A stretch of DNA of 64,000 nt from Iris pallida (GCA_029216955.1 JANAVB010010791.1:8406010-8470009); one strand, 5' to 3'. Positions 38,681 through 51,663 are shown, counted from the stretch's first letter. Numbers and translations are program-made. The notes: generated by a model not told the origin, from the letters alone.

Positions 38681-40585
38681 GTTTCGAGGACGAAAGTTTT
38701 TCTGAGTGGTATATATTATAGTGCCCCGACCCGTAAGAAGCCTTATGATGGATGGTTGGTTCGATGAAGCCTTATTGGACTTGGAATTATGCGAAGGATC
38801 ACTTGGAAGACTACGCGATCGTGGCAGGAATCGTTTTATAAATGTGAGTAGTGTTGAACCCTTCGAAGATCCTTTAGCTTCACGCTTAAAATAAGGATGA
38901 GTACGCTATGTTTTATGTAGAGTTGCTCAATAACAACTTGCATGGAATTCGGAAAGATAATTAACCACATGACCGTAAACTGTTGTTGCTCGATGAACTA
39001 TATGTTTGTACGATGTTGCGATAAAATACATGACAGGTGAAGCAAGTCCTAAATACTTGGGCGGTGACTATATCGAGCCTTAGCTCGACGGATAGATGGT
39101 AACACAGATAATAAGACCCAAGAATTGGGAAGTGAGTATGCTTGAATTATGACTGAATAAACATATGCTAAACAGATGCTAAGTCCCAGGAATTGGGCGG
39201 TAAGTACATTGAGTTTGGTTGGAAAGATGTATGGTATCAAAGATATGGGAAAGAGATCGAGTAACATTATTCTATTATCCTATGTCGATGTAGAATGTTG
39301 GTTACGCTAAGACCCTGGATTGGGCTGATGATATTGTGAGCATTGGCTCAAGGCAAGATGATAATACAAATGAGAATGATGGGATATTACTTAGTTTTCC
39401 TTATCATGCATTATATGTTTTCTTCGTAGATAAGTTGCATATAGTTGTGTGGTCATGGATAATTTGTCGATAAGGTGATTCTTCGAACGGTATTCCAAGG
39501 CTTGGAAATTGATTCGTCCTGGGGGTAACCTCGTACTGAAGTAGTAGCACAGTATTGAAGTAGTAGCAAGGTATACGGGACCTTCAGTGAGGCTAGCTAC
39601 CCATACTACAAGGGGCGCTGTTATACCTGTAAGATGGTCCAAGATAACGTGTAGTCAGTGACCTTCATATAGATAGGTCCAGTACTAATGATGTCTTATA
39701 TAGGAAGAGTAAGTTATTACTCAAATACAGAAAAGGATGTCAGTTGTTGGTAAGATAAACCTAAAAGGGTGATAATCATAATAATATGATGTTGTTTCTA
39801 ACAATGTCTTGTGCAGGCTGAGTAAGTATTATAAATGTACAGGAATAGCTACACGACCATTGGTAAGATATCACCAAAGGGTGATACCATGTTACTTTAC
39901 ATTATGTTGCATGAATAAATGTATGCTTTACTTTTGTCGGATATGAACTGCTAATTGACCCTAAGGCAACGAGAAACACCACTTTTAAGAATGTTCTATA
40001 ATATCATTACTTAGTGTTGTCTTCATAGGTGAGTTGGGCCAGCACCGCCCGCCAGTACATTGATGATGTACTGACCCACGTTTTAGACAATATTATAGGT
40101 GCATGTGTATGGAGGAAATTATTTGATCAGTGCTTGGCATCGATGAATCGGATGGGTGTGCAGAAGCTCTTCTTACAAGGCGATGTCTTCTGATATACGG
40201 GACATAATGTACGAAACAGTGTAACTCAGTTGTACCAGTGAGATTGTAGCCAAATTGGCAAGTTCATTGTAAAGAAGTCGGCATATTCAGTTGTAGCCTA
40301 AAGGGCAAGTGTATATATTCAGTTGGCTATTCAAGAGTCTTGTAATCAGTTGTAAACTCTGTATTCCGCTGCAAGTCTTGTAATACATTACAATTATCAA
40401 TAAAGAGATACATTTTTTCATATCTTGTGTGACTTCAATTTATCTGTTCGGTTTTGCTGTACTGTCGTTGTTTTCTGAGAAATACTAGGAACTGTAATAG
40501 TTTTGCCTTGTACAAGTACAATGTAGACTTGTACGGCATTACGCCCAGTGGCTAGATTTTGATCCTCCGAGATCGAGGCGTGACA
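38681..40585 (+). mobile_element. Element F, polypurine block and 3' LTR
   Basis: TTTCGAGGACGAAAGTTTTT (from 38682) matches the shared block. The LTR starts at 38717 (TATAGTGCCCCGACCC, TG changed to TA) and ends GGCGTGACA at 40585, about 1.87 kb. A poly(A)-type AATAAAG lies at about 40400. A 7-bp hairpin (TACAAGT/ACTTGTA, 40511-40533) sits 52 bases before the LTR end, the same place as in the other families though the sequence differs. The 5' part of F is missing. Confidence 0.75.
39040..39900. repeat. Degenerate internal repeats in LTR F
   Basis: A unit around TAAGNCCNAGRAATTGGGCGGT followed by AAGTA..TTGAG recurs about four times at 39045-39345. A second unit of roughly 130 bp (TAATGTCTTRTRNAGG..GAGTAAG ... 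TTGGTAAGATA..CC...AAAGGGTGATA) occurs at 39685-39785 and 39800-39895. Confidence 0.6.
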
Positions 40586-40897
40586 AGATTAGGGTTTGGC
40601 TTCTCAAGAATAGGTTTAGATTTAGGTTTGGACTTGGCTTTAGAATTGGAATGATCAATAGTAGAAAATTAGGGGTATTTATAGGATTAAAGAAGAACAC
40701 TCTAGAATCTTAATTAACACATACTAATTGGGATTAGGAGAGAATATTCTAGAAATATGTTAAATTCCCTAGGGATATTTTCTATTCCTAATTAAGCATG
40801 TAATTCACTAAAATGCACTCTTAATTAACTAATTCTATAATGTTCCCACATAAAAATGACTAACTATTTGCTAAATATGCCGCTCCGCCTTCACTTA
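40586..40897. other. Unassigned DNA between F and G
   Basis: No ORF. On the minus strand a TATA-like CCTATAAATACCCC lies at about 40673-40686, so a promoter or LTR remnant on that strand is possible. Confidence 0.3.
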
Positions 40898-41902
40898 TTA
40901 CCAAATCGTCATTCCCTCTTCATGATTACTAAAAAAATCATAATTCCTGGAATAATAATCAGAAAATTTGGAATTCGAAGAATAATAATAATAATAATCA
41001 TAATCATAATAATAACATATGTAATTCGGGAAAAATGGGTTACACTTAAGTAGACTTGGCTCTTGTTGTACTTGAGCTAACTGTGCACTCAGACTGCGAA
41101 TCTGAAACTCAATGCCCATATTCTCTAATTCTTTCTCTATTTCGCTCGTTATAGTGAGTGCTCCAACGAATCTTCGTCTCAATGCATCTGCTATGACATT
41201 CTTCTTTCCTAGTGTGTATGCAATCGTCAAGTCATAATCCTTTATAAGCTCTAACCTTCACCTTTGTCTCAAATTCAAATCCTTTTGAGTGAATATTTAC
41301 TTGAGACTCTTGTTGTCGGTGGAGATTTTGCAAGACATGCTATACAAATACTATTGTCATAACTTCAATACAAATGGTATTGTCGCGACTTTTAGATCAT
41401 GAGTTGGGAAGTTCTTTTAGTAGGTCTTTAACTATCGGGAGGCATATGATATCACCTTAGCATTCTTCATAAGCATACATCCTAAGCCTAGTCCTGATGC
41501 ATTACTGAAAGTATGAAATCCCTTAGTTCCATCTGGAAGTGCAAGAATTAGAGCTGAAACGAGCCATTGCTCTAACTTTTGAAAGCTATCGTCTCATTTT
41601 TCTGTCCGCATGAATGTTATTCCCTTCTAGGTGAGGCGAGTTAGGGACGAGAAGCTTCAAAATGTCCTTTACAAAACTTCTGTAGTAGCCCGTCAAGTCA
41701 AGATATCTTTTAATCTCACTGACCGATGTGGGCTGCTTCCAATCTACTATGGGTTCAATCTTCTTCAGGTATACAACAACGATTTCTTTTGAGATAACAT
41801 GCCCAAGAAATAACATAATGATCATCCAAAATTCACACATGCTCAAATTTTTATATAAGTAGTTTTTTCGTAGAGTTTGCAGCATAATCCCCAAGTACCC
41901 CG
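40898..41902 (-). pseudogene. pol: Pol fragment G: RT C-terminus and RNase H
   Basis: On the minus strand it begins with LGIMLQTLRKNYLYKNLSMC (41894 on), then FLGHVISKE, a Lys-Lys-Ile-Glu-Pro stretch and VDWKQPTSVSEIKRYLDLTG YYRSFV, the RT thumb/connection of Ty3/gypsy. The RNase H section (41585-41230) is heavily frameshifted but shows LNLRQR-like text. It then reads LTIAYTLGKKNVIADALRRR (41230-41170), the RNase H C-terminus, and part of the integrase linker to about 41045 before (AAT)n. The upstream RT is cut at the edge of LTR H, so H inserted into this gene. Confidence 0.8.
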
Positions 41903-43784
41903 TATCACAACCCGCTCCCGTATCACAATCCGCTCACACTTTTGGGATACGAGTACGTAGCTAAGTCCAGCATACATCGCAACATCGACGGTAGTACGCT
42001 TTCTATGATTACATGGTCCACAACAAGAATAATATGCACATAACATCCACATCTAAATCATCAAAGATAATATATAATAGTCTCAACAATAAACTAAAGA
42101 AAACTATCAAAATAATCCACTACAACTCAGATAGTCTCGGGAATAAATCCAGTAGCAGAAAAGTACACTAGAATCCAAAACGATGACCACTAACTGATGG
42201 AAAAGAATAAGAAAGAAAATATACTAATTTGCATAAGTGCCAGAATCTGGTATATGCCAGTGTCACCAATATACACACAATAGACCTCAGGACAAACGTT
42301 TAAAGCTAAAAAATAGTTATCCAGTCAGGATTGGAACAAGATCACCATAATACTACACTACACAATATAATATATAAGCATAGAGAACAACAGTAAAGGA
42401 AAAGATAAACTAGGCATGACACAATATGATTAGAAAAGTATAATTATAATAAGATAACAATATGAAAGTAGACTCGATAGAAGAAGAACAATTGAACAGT
42501 AAGCAAAAAGAAATCATATGTACTATGTATTTTAGAATACTAATTTTCTGCATGCAGACGACTTGGGATATACGTCAATCGTATGTGTCGTACGCATGAT
42601 TATATTATTCATGTTAAACAGGAAGGAATTTATACAGGTAACACATAGACCACATGCATACTTATAGTATTCTCCCGCCCATAACTCACAAGAAAATATA
42701 TTCACTACATATAACAATACAGGTAAACTGGATAAACACATAACCACAATACAATATAGTGAACAAGTATAACAGGTGAACATAAACAAGTAACTGAAAA
42801 AGAACTACGCTCTTGCACAAGAAATTAATCATGGTGAATCAAGAATAATGGCAATATGATATATAAAGAAGTAACCATAAAAAGATGATATAAAGATATA
42901 TGCAGTATAAAATAAACGTAACATAGTGTCATAGTGAAGCTTGACTGATTTCTTGGATAAGCTATTTTCACAGTTGAGGATGAGAGTAACTTCGACCTAG
43001 AATCTACCAAACCATATCATACCAACACACTACGAACTGTGCACAGAAACCACAAGTCAGTTTTAAGATTCCTAATCTAAAATATAAAAAAATAGCTAAT
43101 AGGTTAACCTAAATTAATATTATTTAATTCAAGAATAATTACTTACAAATCTAATTTAATCTAATAATAGTCAAAAATATATTTCAAATAGGGAATTTTG
43201 GCTATAGAAAATCACGGTTTGAATTTTGGAATTCGTTGCACGCAAATCAAGGCATACTATTGACTAATTAGTCAAATGTTACAAAATCAATGTTTTATGG
43301 GTGCATCTCAGTATATTTCAGTGCCACAAGTGCACTAGAATCGATCGTGCCATAAAATCATGATTTGGTCAAAAGTTATCACCGTTATGGCTAAACGTAA
43401 CCACATCGATAAATCACCGATCAAATCTAAGTTCAACGAATTAAATAAAATAATAAATAATCATAAAAATTATATATTGTAGATCTTTGTGGCAGATTTC
43501 TAAAGCTTCAAACGGATCAGAAAACGGAGTTTGGGATCTCCCGAAATATCAAAAAAAGTACGATGCATCAATTTTTGGACAACCAACACTCAAATAAATC
43601 TTCAAAAATTTACGTATATAATTAAAAAAATAAAATATAATTTTGGAAAGCTAACCTCGATACGGTTCTAACAAAAAAAGGCACATGAAAAGAACATCAG
43701 AGGTGATCGCAATCGCTCCACGAAGTCGATGGATCACCGAGAAGAAAACCAAAGGAGGTGGGAACTAAAAAGATAGGGTTCCAT

Positions 43785-43859
<75 letters not shown>

Positions 43860-44663
43860 CACACATACACATACAAGGCTGAGCCGCGGCTCTAGATTGG
43901 TGACGGGTGTCACCATCATGTGCCTCCAACCTGGATCAGACGACCTACGATCCAGTTGGCTTGGCATCAGCCAAGCCGGCAGGCCATGGCTCCAAATTTG
44001 GAAATCTAGCACAGTCAGCATTGACTGTGTTGACTGTTGGGTGCCTCTACGGCTGACAGGTAGGCCATAAGGCAGACTGGGAAGCCTGAGTGTGCTGACC
44101 GAATAAATGCTGATTTAAATTCAGAAAATTATTTCAAAATTATTTTAACTCCAAATAAATTGCAAAAAATTCAGAAAAATTCTAAAAAATTCTAGAAAAT
44201 ATTTTTAAGTGTCTAGAACGTAAAAAAAATATTTTATCTCAAATAACATCGTTTGACATTATAGTAAATTCAAAAAGTCTACGAAAAAATAAATTCTATA
44301 GGTTTTAATTCTCTAAAAATCCCTAAAAATTCTAAAAAAATTCATGAATATTCTAGAAAAATTTATGGTTACCTAGAGCATAAATAAAAATACTGGCACC
44401 AAAATACCCCCGAATGGCCATATAGTAAACCCTGAAAGGGCTTAAAATATTAACCCCTTAAATATTAAATACCGAAAAATATCCAAAAATTTTCAAAAAA
44501 TATAAATTAGATAAATAATATATCTAGGGATACCTGGAGACCATTGTGACCATAAGTAACCTGATTTTACCATACTTTACATATAGGCTTAGGTACGACC
44601 TCCTCATGATTCCAAAACAAACCCTAAAATAATTAAACAAAATTCTAGGAAGCAGGTGCTACA
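41903..44663 (-). mobile_element. Element H, 3' LTR
   Basis: On the minus strand it starts TGTAGCACCTGC at 44663, preceded by a polypurine block (44664-44695, ending GAAGGGGGATAGTA). The tail reads GCGGATTGTGATA at 41921, and an 18-bp near-copy of this end follows (to 41903). The tail hairpin at 41975-41990 ends 54 bases before 41921. A (TA)n(AC)n array lies at 43789-43876. Length about 2.75 kb, with no ORF of note. Confidence 0.75.
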
Positions 44664-44694
44664 TACTATCCCCCTTCAAATATTTTTATTCTCA

Positions 44695-44756
<62 letters not shown>

Positions 44757-44849
44757 TGAAGAGATAATGAATTAGGAAATTAAAAAATAACTAAATTAGG
44801 CATACTATCAATTATCTAAGCAGACATCCTAACTATAATTATGGAAGGC
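44664..44849 (-). other. Polypurine block and (TA)n of H
   Basis: It contains the H polypurine block next to the LTR and a (TA)n array (44699-44754). The distance from the gag zinc-knuckle end to the LTR is under 200 bp, leaving no place for pol. Confidence 0.7.
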
Positions 44850-45877
44850 TTTAAGGAAATATATTTTACCTATACCTTTATCTTGGGGTTGAGTCACCAC
44901 TATAAATGCTTGTTCTTGACGATGCGATCCTCCGAACTATTGGTGATCATTTGTCCTATAGGCTTGTTGAGGGGCTTTGGGAAAGTCCTTTATTCGGTGG
45001 CTATTTTTCCTTACAACAAAGGCATCATCCCAACCTTTTCCTACTGTCATCCCAAGTATGACCTATATTCTTGTAATAGTTATATGTAGGGGCTGGTTGT
45101 TGCTAAGATGGTACTGCCCCAGTTGGAAAATGATGTTGTTTACGATAGCGTTGCGGTAAAGTCTTCCCCAAGGCATTGGCATGTTTTGATGGTCCCGATT
45201 GGCTACGACCTCCTCCATATGCATCTCGATCTCACTTTGGATTGGGTTTCAATTCTCTTTCTACTCCTTGTGCTACCTTCAAGATCTCCTCATAGGTGGT
45301 GGCTCGACTGGTAGTGACAGCTGGGCGAATCTCGCAAGATAATCCCTTCTTAAATCTTCGAGCTCAGCTTTCAAGGGGGTTAGCCATGTACCCTACAAAA
45401 TGGTTGGGGCGACTAAACTCTGCGGTATACTCATCGACGATAAGGTTTCCATACTCTAGTCTCTCGAACTGACTCTCAAAGCCTCCCGAGCTACGTCGCG
45501 GTAGAACTTCTTCTTGAATAGCTCCTAACTCTACCCAAGTCACATTTGGTATGGAAAGTCGGGGCTCATCTCGATACCATGTCCGGGCAATGTTGAATAG
45601 TTGCATGCTAGCTGACTCTATCTTCAAATCCTCAGGAATCTGAGCCATCCGAAGAATCACTCCACGTTCGCTATCCACTCATCAGCATAGAGAATCCCTT
45701 TTGTCCCATAGAATTCCAAGGGTTTAATTAAGGTTCATAATGTCATTGTAAGTTTTGGTTCTGGGTCAGGGTCGGGGAGCTTCTCTAACCTGAAGAGCCT
45801 CTCTTAAGTTATCGTAGAAAATATTAGCTGACTCTGTCTGGGAATCAATGAGTCAATGAAATACTCCAAGAAGCTGG
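44850..45877 (-). pseudogene. gag: gag of element H
   Basis: Minus-strand gag with the upstream part cut at 45877 by element C. The N-terminal side reads KGILYADEWIANVE, a TGA stop, then RMAQIPEDLKIESASMQLFN and ARTWYRDEPRLSIPNVTWVE, the capsid signature. Frames break again near 45530 and 45364. Further on (45090-44900) a decayed zinc-knuckle region is visible (CLCCKEK..., HRIKDFPKAPQQAY). No protease follows; the polypurine block and LTR come directly after. H therefore has the same gag-only layout as X, although its gag is a different, more diverged sequence. Confidence 0.75.
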
Positions 45878-46599
45878 TATAACCTCCATTAACCCAGTTT
45901 TGGATTTTCAAAATTTTGTATATAATTTTATTTTATTTTATTATTTTTTGAATTATCATGATTCTTTGAAAAATCATGAATACGATATATAAGTACAATT
46001 TCGATCGTATTATGCTATCGGTGCTTGTTGGTCTTTTGTTTTGTAAAAACTATTTTTATGTGAGATGTTTACGCTAATTGGATTTTCTCTCCACTTCAAG
46101 AAAATATATAAGTTATAAATAATTATTTTCATATAAAGAAATATTAGTGAGATTATGTTTTGAAATAGAAATATTTTTTATAATGAATTATTCTAGCCTT
46201 AAAGGTTTTCGATCATTGTAGGTTAGTCGATTTCTCCATCGTATCGGCCTAAAACCATTTTGGTCCGAATCCTAGCCAACCAAGTTAGACTTGGGTCGTG
46301 TGCTAGCTTCTTAAGTTTACGTAGGGATTTATAGTGGTAGCTAAATTATAATTAGCTGGTCATAATATCTAAATTTTTATTAGCTAGTAATTATTTAGGA
46401 ATTAACTAATTAATTTAATGAATAGCAAATGTTAGTAGTTAGTAACTAGAGTTAGTGTGTTAGTGTTTTCACTTATTTCCCTATTTTCTATTACATTTAC
46501 AATTAGCTCTTAGGGTTTCACCTCCGTACCCTATAAATAGCACACTTCCCAATGTTTACATAACAATTTCCTAAACCTAGAATTCCTACATCCACACTA

Positions 46600-47429
46600 T
46601 AACCACCACCCTACTGCCATGTTCTCGACTAAGATGACCTCCTCCCAACAACAACTCCGGCTACTTTGGAAACGACCACCACCATCACCATCATTGGCAT
46701 CCTCTCGGCCACCCCGACGGCTAACGACCACCACCATTGCTGCAAAACCCGACCACCCCTTCCCCATCTTTTGACAGTCGCCTTCGGCCTTCCCATCAAT
46801 CTGACACCACTCCAATGCCTTAACATCCACCACCCTCTCCCTTTATCACCATCGCAACCACCCGCACATTTCCACAGCCGATCGCCTCCCTGTCAGAGCA
46901 CCACCACCACACAAGAGCCACATATCGTCCCCACCAAGTCACCACAAGCAACACCACCACCCTGGCCCATTCGGCCATTCACACCGTCGGTCCTAATCCA
47001 AACAGCCGTGCCACCATCATCACCATTCCCACCACACCAAAACCAACACACACCATGGGGAGAATAGAGATTGCGGGAGGGAACCTGGCCGGCGCGTGCC
47101 GTGTCGCCATGCCTCCCGAACTGCACAGCCTCTGCCATGAGAGCCCTCTTCTCCTACAGATTTGGAGGGAGCGACCGTCGACCCCGATCGCCTATGGACG
47201 AGGAACCCCGCGGCGCCACTACCATCAGAGTGCCGTCGAGCCTCGTAGGTCATCTCCACCGCCCACGTCCGAAGCTCGACATTCTGCACCTTCGAGCCGC
47301 GTGCTTGACCAGCGCTCCGCTCTAATCTGCGACTTGCTCCTCCATGGCCCCTCCATTCCTACGTCTCCGCTGGAGCCGCGTCGACCCCAACGTGAGCGCC
47401 CTTTCCTTTTTCGTTTCTCTCTAGGTTGA
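46600..47429 (+). other. GC-rich island downstream of the C TATA box
   Basis: A C-rich, CpG-containing stretch in an otherwise AT-rich LTR begins about 70 bases after the TATA box and is collinear with 62240-63060. Several overlapping ORFs on both strands (133 and 124 codons on the plus strand) are Pro/Ser/Thr/His-rich with no domain. Frames differ between the two LTR copies, so translation is doubtful. It is probably transcribed leader (R/U5). Confidence 0.6.
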
Positions 47430-47727
47430 ACTTTTTTTTAAATCGAATAGCAGCAGTAGAACCCCCTACCCATTTTAATTTGGGATTATGTTTAATTTAG
47501 TACATTTTAGTTAATCACATTAATTAGAGTTCAATTTTGGGCTAGGCTGAGCCTAATAGGTTTTTACAATAAAAAGAGAGGAAATGGTATATTTTGTTTG
47601 GGTTTGGGCTTCAAGCCCAGCACAGTTTTAACTTGTATTCCTTTTTGTTTGCATTACAGTAGGCTGGGCTAAGCCCTAATTTTTTTGAATATATATTATA
47701 GCCTTTAAATTCCTTTACGTATTAAAA

Positions 47728-47934
<207 letters not shown>

Positions 47935-49670
47935 GTATGTATACATATACGTAATTGTAATATTACTTTCATTAATATTAAATCCTTTGGTACTATTCAA
48001 AATATATAGCAAATACTTTCATAAAATTATTTGTAAATCCAATTACTATTTCAAAATTTCTTTCGCAAACTAGAATAATGGTATAACATTTTTATCTAAT
48101 CTAATTATATTTTTACCTATAAAGTATGCTTAAATAAATTGTATGTTGATAGTATGGGACTTGGCACAGTAAGACTATACTTGAGGTATTTAAATTTATA
48201 AAAATTCCCAAAATAATTTCTAATATTTTTTTGGGAATAAATATTTTGATTCTAAATTAGAATAAATAAGTACTTTTGAAGAGTCTCTTGCTAGATATTA
48301 TTTTCTCTAAATATCTACTATATTAGGATTAGATAGTTCAAATTCTTGACTATGACTAAATCTCTTAAACATTCCTCTCTTCGATTTAGTTAACCAAATC
48401 TCGATCCTTGACTAATCAACTCATTTTCTCGATTCAATTATCTTGTCGAACTCTGATTGGGCTTCTATATACCAAACTAGGCTATTTGGACTATTATAGA
48501 CTCAATGGCACTGCTTGTGCCATCGTTTGGGGCTATCTTGTGGAGCATAGCATCATACTTATCCTGTATCGACACGTTCGTGTTATGCACTTGACTCCAA
48601 CCAAAATTCAGGCAGGTACATTCTCTGATCGTTTTCTTCATGATAGTAACTAAATTGCCTCCTCTAGTGTACTTTACTTGATGCTGACACATTGTTAACA
48701 CGGATTGTTACTATACGGATCTTGTCTCGAGATGTTATCCCCTTACCGAGTACATTGAGTAATTTATGTTCATGTACTTTATCATGTACATCACCTACTC
48801 CTTGTATTCGTATTATTCATATATTCTCATGTGCTCTTACGTACTCTCATGTGCTCTTATGTACTCTCATATGCCCATGTGTGCTTTATGTTCAAACTAA
48901 CAATCATGTACGTAACGTAACGTGATTGGATCCTTGTGTAGTGATTGGGGTAGGGGAGTAGAAGTGGTTATGTGATCAAATCCTCTAGTATACTCATGTA
49001 TATGTCGATTATACCTTCACGTATAATGGAGTTACCATAGGTTACTCATGTACCACCTAAACCAATCACATAACTGTCTTGTGCTCTAAAATATATATAT
49101 TTATTATAGTTTAACATGTTCTCAATCTTATTCATGTACTCAGTTCCTTATATCTTTATAATGATATTTCTCGTACTTTCATTCCAACATGTCATATATT
49201 TTATTCTATTGTGAGTTATATATTTTCTACCATGCCATGGAACTGCTTTTAGAGTTATGTGCTTCGCTCCAATCCTGATTGGATAACTATTTTTAAGGTA
49301 ATGTTATGCCCCACACCCTGGACTTCATGATGACGGATCTCTATGTATTGTTAGATCGTGAGTTGACCTCTAGAGAGCTGTAGGCCATTGTATTTTTTAT
49401 TTATATTTCGTTATCGAATCTGTCTCTGATATATTTTGATCATGTATATGCATTTGTAGACTTTAGTTGTTTTAGAATTATTAATATCTTTTTTATTTCA
49501 TATCTTCCTTAGGTGTTTGTGATATGATTTGAGTACATTTCTTACTATGGATCATTTAGATGTTGTAGATATTTATTTGGTACTTGATAGTGTTCTATCG
49601 TCGATACTGCGGCGTAGGCTGGGTATGGCCCACGTACTCATGCCCCAATATCCGGGTGTGGGTCGTGACA

Positions 49671-50568
49671 TATTTTATGGTAGTCCATGCAGGTCTGTCT
49701 TCGCAACTATTATGAATTTGCCGTAGTACTTAGACTTAGCCGTACTACATCGTGCCTGTCCTAGGATTAGGATTTGAGTCACGGAATATTTTTGGATTTT
49801 GGTACTCAATCACATATTAGAAACTCTTGATAGATTCTAGAGACGACCCCTGAGAATCTTACTTCGAACTATATTGAACCTATTTTCATTTCACTTTTGC
49901 TTATCCTGATTTTTGATACACCTATCCGTTGTCGAACTCGATTCTTGCATTAAGATAAGTTTATGGACTCTAGAAGGAACAAGGTAGTAGAGTTTAAAAT
50001 TTTAAATATTCGAGTTGAGAAGAAACAATGACTAGCCAATCTTATAAATATAAAGTTTGAGATTTGTTTTAGATTATATTCAAGGAATTTTGAAGTTTGA
50101 CCAAGATTGTACCTTTGGGACAACCCCTGGGAACCTCTCTCTAAACTCTATCTCGAAATCTGTTTCTACTTGTTTTCGTTTACTCTTTCTTATTCATTGA
50201 TTGAATTTTGATGTTCGTTGTTGAGTTTGATTTTGTATTGAGATAATTTTTTGTGGACTGAATTAAGGTATATTCTGATAACATATTTGATGAGGACAGT
50301 TAAAAAAGGTAAATGTTTGATTTAGTCATGTAGTCTAGAGTTTATCGCAGCCATAGTAGCTAGCATGACAAGGACATAGAGTTTAATTTTGGGTATACTT
50401 ATATTAGTTATGGAATTAAGATTTTCTTACAGCCATACCGGTTGGCATGGTGAGAATTCTAGATAATATGATTATAAGGTATATACCTTAGTTATGGACT
50501 CTATTGTTTATTGCAGCTATGCTTACTGGCATGGAAAAACTTCCGGGTAACATGATTTCGGATAGACG
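49671..50568 (+). other. Leader of C with 83-bp tandem repeat
   Basis: A block ATGGTAGTCCATGCAGGT (49677-49694) sits at the primer-site position. From about 50320 to 50573 a unit of 83 bp occurs three times; the marker word (CGCAGCCAT, TACAGCCAT, TGCAGCTAT) stands at 50346, 50429 and 50512. No ORF. Confidence 0.65.
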
Positions 50569-51057
50569 TATATGTTGGCCCAATGATTGTATCATATTTT
50601 TGAATATGGTTAATATATTTAGTTTAGCATTTCATTATCACTAATCTTTATACTATCACTATAGCATTTCTACTTATACTTATACCTTTGGTGATATATG
50701 TCTATTGGTTTACATATTAGTGATATGAGCTTTCTATCTTAAATTTAATCGAGTTGCCAAAATCAAAACTATGTTTTTGATTGTGGTTATTCAATTAAGT
50801 TTAATCATTATGATATCACTAACATTTATGCTATCACCTTAGCACTTATACTTAAACTCAGCATTGTCCTAATGTGCATTAAACTTATCACACTTGCTAC
50901 TACGTATATTGCTTTGTTCGTCTAACATGTACATACAGAAAAGCAATAAGCAAGATCAATGTGGACATATGCAATGAAGAAATCATGGTAGGCCAAAGAC
51001 GACGGATCCTACAAGATTTCTCTGAACCACCTGACGACATCTCCGGAGCCACGCACT

Positions 51058-51141
51058 TGGGGTTTCCGCTGTCCGGTCAGCGGACGGGGGTCGAGGGGGC
51101 AGCGCCCCTCGTCGGGGGTTCGGGGGCGAAGCCCCCGAAAG
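51058..51141. other. 84-bp GC-rich three-hairpin insertion
   Basis: Absent from the matching place in the 3' LTR (57656-57660, GCACTCGTATTCAG). It consists almost entirely of three inverted repeats: CCGCTG/CAGCGG (51066-51083), GAGGGG/CCCCTC (51093-51110) and TTCGGGGGC/GCCCCCGAA around GAA (51119-51139). Flanks are CGCACT and GTATTC; no clear target duplication. Confidence 0.85.
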
Positions 51142-51382
51142 GTATTCAGTTTTCACAAACTGGATAACTTTGGACAGCTGCCGCCAAGGGAAAAAGCCAG
51201 CACCTATCAAAGAAAGAAGCCAAGCCATGCCATCATCATTTCAAGACTCTGAAGAAGCCTGCACCTGCTACAGTATATCTGGAGTCTGTAGTGAGTCTTA
51301 GGAATAATTGTAAAAATAAGAAATGGATGGCAAAATCGAAAGCTAGGATAAAAACTAGCCCAGGATCATTTTCGGCTGAAAA

Positions 51383-51613
51383 TCGACATACCGACGGTAT
51401 ACCGGTCTATACCGACGGTATACCGATTTTGTTCACAGAAAGTTTTCTGTCTACAAAATCGGCATATCGACGGTATACCGGTTCAGTAACGTTGAAATTC
51501 CAACGGCCGGATTTCGAGCATTTAATGATCCCAACGGCTATATTTTTAGCCGTTGTAATTCCAGACCGGCATACCGACGGTATACCGGTCCATACCGACG
51601 GTATACCGGTCGC
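51383..51613. repeat. CGGTATACCG palindrome cluster, 5' LTR of D
   Basis: The motif CATACCGACGGTATACCG occurs five times (one copy CATATCGACGG), each holding the perfect 10-bp palindrome CGGTATACCG. The cluster ends about 40 bases before the TATA box. The 3' LTR has a similar cluster (57904-58160) with five exact and two altered palindromes. Confidence 0.9.
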
Positions 51614-51653
51614 TGTCCGAAAAGTTGTCTTTGAGCTCTTTTCAATACTTTGG

Positions 51654-51663
51654 TTATAAATAG
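51654..51663 (+). promoter_or_regulatory. TATA box of the D LTR
   Basis: TTATAAATAG lies between the palindrome cluster and the repeated leader. The counterpart in the 3' LTR is at 58204-58213. It marks the likely start of D transcription some 30 bases downstream. Confidence 0.7.

Noticed and set aside
46666..46833. Minus-strand Gly/Val-rich ORFs (46597-46833) as a glycine-rich protein
   Set aside because: They are the complement of a CCACCA-rich leader repeat and are broken in the other LTR.
51383..51613. CRISPR-like array from the repeated CATACCGACGGTATACCG
   Set aside because: Repeats are directly abutting or irregularly spaced, spacers are not unique, and it lies in a plant LTR promoter duplicated in both LTRs.
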